Shown here piece by piece: positions 62,882 to 64,000 of a stretch of DNA of 64,000 nt. A program made the position numbers and the translations under genes. Below the pieces are notes generated by a model. The model worked only from the letters and a program-made list of their open reading frames with translations. It was not told the DNA's origin and made no database searches. This DNA comes from Postechiella marina (lineage in GTDB: Bacteria; Bacteroidota; Bacteroidia; Flavobacteriales; Flavobacteriaceae): contig NZ_BAABCA010000006.1 of assembly GCF_039538365.1 (NCBI RefSeq), positions 186,001-250,000 of the forward strand, given 5' to 3'. Position 1 is the first letter of the stretch, and each line of letters opens with the position of its first letter.

Positions 62882-64000
62882 TTATACTACCTTTTTTGTT
62901 AATCGATCTTCTCGACTAAAAGATTTAAGCAATTTATATAACTTAACAGGATTAAATGGTTTGCCCATAAAACCATTCATTTTGTAACGTTCTGTTTTTT
63001 CTTTAATATCTGTTTGAGCAAAAGCAGTAAGGGCTATTATAGGAATATTTGATTTATAGTTAGGTAACGCTCTTATAATTTTTGTGGTTTGATATCCATT
63101 TAAAATAGGCATTTGAAGATCCATTAAAACAACATCAAAATCTGTTCTATCTAAAAGATTTAGTACTTCTTCTCCGTTTTCTGCTATTTTATAATCGACT
63201 TTCCACTTCATAAAAAAGCGTTTTAAAATAAGCACATTCATTTTATTATCTTCTGCAATTAAAACCTTTAAATTAATAGGCTTATAATCTGGCTGTATTT
63301 TTACCATTTCTGGCTCGTAAAGATTTAACCTATTACTTACCTTAAAATCGACATTAAAAGAAAATGTAGAACCTTTACCAATTTCGCTTTCCACATCTAA
63401 ATCGCTGCCTTGCAGAGTTAACAACTTTTTACTTATAGAAAGTCCCAGACCAGTACCACCGTATTTAACAGAGGTTTCTGAGTTGGCTTGCATAAAGCTT
63501 TCGAAAATAGTTGCTTGTCTATTTTTAGAAATACCAATACCAGTGTCTTTAACTTTAAATTCTAATTTTACTTTATTTTCGTCTACTCCTAAATTATTAA
63601 TAGACAGCGTAATGCTTCCTTTTTCTGTAAACTTTAAAGAATTGCTTAAAAGGTTTTTTATTACTTGAGTAAGTTTTAATCTATCTCCTATTATATTATT
63701 TGGCACATCTTTACCTTTTATTAAATAAAATTTTAATCCTTTTTCTTTAGCTATTATGCTAAAATGAGATTGTATATTCTCTAGGAAATATTTAAAACTA
63801 AAATCTTTTTCTGCTACTTTTAATTTACCCGATTTAATTTTATCAAAATCTAACAAATCGTTAATTAGCCCTAGCAAATGCTCGCCAGAGTATTTTAAGG
63901 CCTTTAAATTTTCGGCTTGTTCGGGTAAATAGTCTTCCATTAACAGAATGTTAGACAAACCTGTTACTGCATTTAAAGGCGTTCTTATTTCGTGAGACAT
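62882..64000 (-). CDS. Hybrid sensor histidine kinase (N-terminally cut by the window)
   Basis: The frame runs off the right edge. The first Met visible is only the conserved MSHEIRTPLN H box, so the sensor part is missing. Seen here are HisKA with the phosphoacceptor H in SHEIRTP, HATPase (QVIKNLLSNSLKFTEKG, VKDTGIGISKNRQ, YGGTGLGLSISKKLL), and a C-terminal receiver with phosphoacceptor D in VVLMDLQMPILNGY and Lys in MNGFMGKPFNP. There is no Hpt domain. The signal cannot be judged. Confidence 0.93.
   Translation of the reverse strand: MSHEIRTPLNAVTGLSNILLMEDYLPEQAENLKALKYSGEHLLGLINDLLDFDKIKSGKLKVAEKDFSFKYFLENIQSHFSIIAKEKGLKFYLIKGKDVPNNIIGDRLKLTQVIKNLLSNSLKFTEKGSITLSINNLGVDENKVKLEFKVKDTGIGISKNRQATIFESFMQANSETSVKYGGTGLGLSISKKLLTLQGSDLDVESEIGKGSTFSFNVDFKVSNRLNLYEPEMVKIQPDYKPINLKVLIAEDNKMNVLILKRFFMKWKVDYKIAENGEEVLNLLDRTDFDVVLMDLQMPILNGYQTTKIIRALPNYKSNIPIIALTAFAQTDIKEKTERYKMNGFMGKPFNPVKLYKLLKSFSREDRLTKKVV

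Noticed and set aside
62882..64000. MSHEIRTP as a true kinase start
   Set aside because: It is the conserved H box of a histidine kinase; the gene continues past the window edge.

Overview
The window is a strongly AT-rich chromosomal segment of a marine member of the Flavobacteriaceae (Bacteroidota). This rests on several features together: a C-terminal type IX secretion (T9SS) sorting domain, a T9SS plug protein (DUF5103), a complete Na+-translocating NADH:quinone reductase operon, Bacteroidota-type promoters (TAnnTTTG -7 elements), families typical of the group (DUF3667, DUF4846, DUF6702, DUF5723, DUF3050) and algal-polysaccharide enzymes (PL7 alginate lyase, DUF5060 and DUF1961 proteins). 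No rRNA, CRISPR array, prophage or intact transposase was seen. There is one tRNA, tRNA-Gly(TCC).

Layout. 1-4.2 kb: the 3' part of a large HEAT-repeat/cytochrome c protein, a secreted DUF5060 protein and a small membrane protein. 4.2-8.9 kb (minus): two carboxypeptidase-regulatory-like proteins, DUF6702 and an M1 metallopeptidase. 9-12.2 kb: dipeptidase E, tRNA-Gly, two GNAT acetyltransferases, an M48 peptidase and an ankyrin protein. 12.4-17.2 kb (plus): gpmI, a HAD phosphatase, map, DUF3050, a SAM methyltransferase and DUF423. 17.3-23.8 kb (minus): a secreted protein, a LamG/FN3/T9SS protein and a TPR-LytS/LytTR two-component system. 23.9-25.6 kb: a second, broken copy of the DUF3050-methyltransferase-DUF423 block. 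25.6-37.1 kb: apbE, a small NQR-linked protein and nqrFEDCBA. An islet of a TPR protein, DUF4846, a PAS kinase and a receiver lies between the last two. 37.4-43 kb: T9SS plug protein, apaG, a DUF6695-like protein, an NRDE protein and pruA. 43-47 kb: PL7 alginate lyase with a palindromic operator, an AraC regulator and an aldehyde dehydrogenase. 47-52.5 kb: DUF3124, MarC, rlmB, rhomboid, rarA and a PD40 protein. 52.6-57 kb: DUF1961, a divergent HxlR/SDR/SDR/NTF2 module and DUF3667. 57-64 kb (minus): a secreted protein, DUF5723, a lipoprotein, a YjjG-like phosphatase, a deacetylase-like protein, radC and the 3' part of a hybrid histidine kinase.

How the genes work together. NqrA-F form the Na+ pump, and ApbE attaches FMN to NqrB and NqrC; both acceptor motifs are visible. 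The T9SS plug protein belongs to the pathway that would export the T9SS-tagged LamG protein, whose gene follows the LytTR regulator. The alginate lyase carries its own operator but no regulator gene is nearby, so it is probably a distant member of an alginate regulon.

The most unusual signal is a 1,076-bp tract (15702-16777 and 24082-25157), about 99% identical between two copies whose flanks are clearly diverged paralogues. This looks like recent gene conversion, and two single-base indels have broken both genes in the second copy. Other points of interest are an 18-bp operator palindrome at the lyase promoter, a polysaccharide deacetylase that appears to lack its catalytic histidines, the HxlR/SDR module bracketed by a partial repeat of the upstream gene's 3' end, and a highly structured intergenic element before rarA. 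No clearly new defence or mobile system was found.
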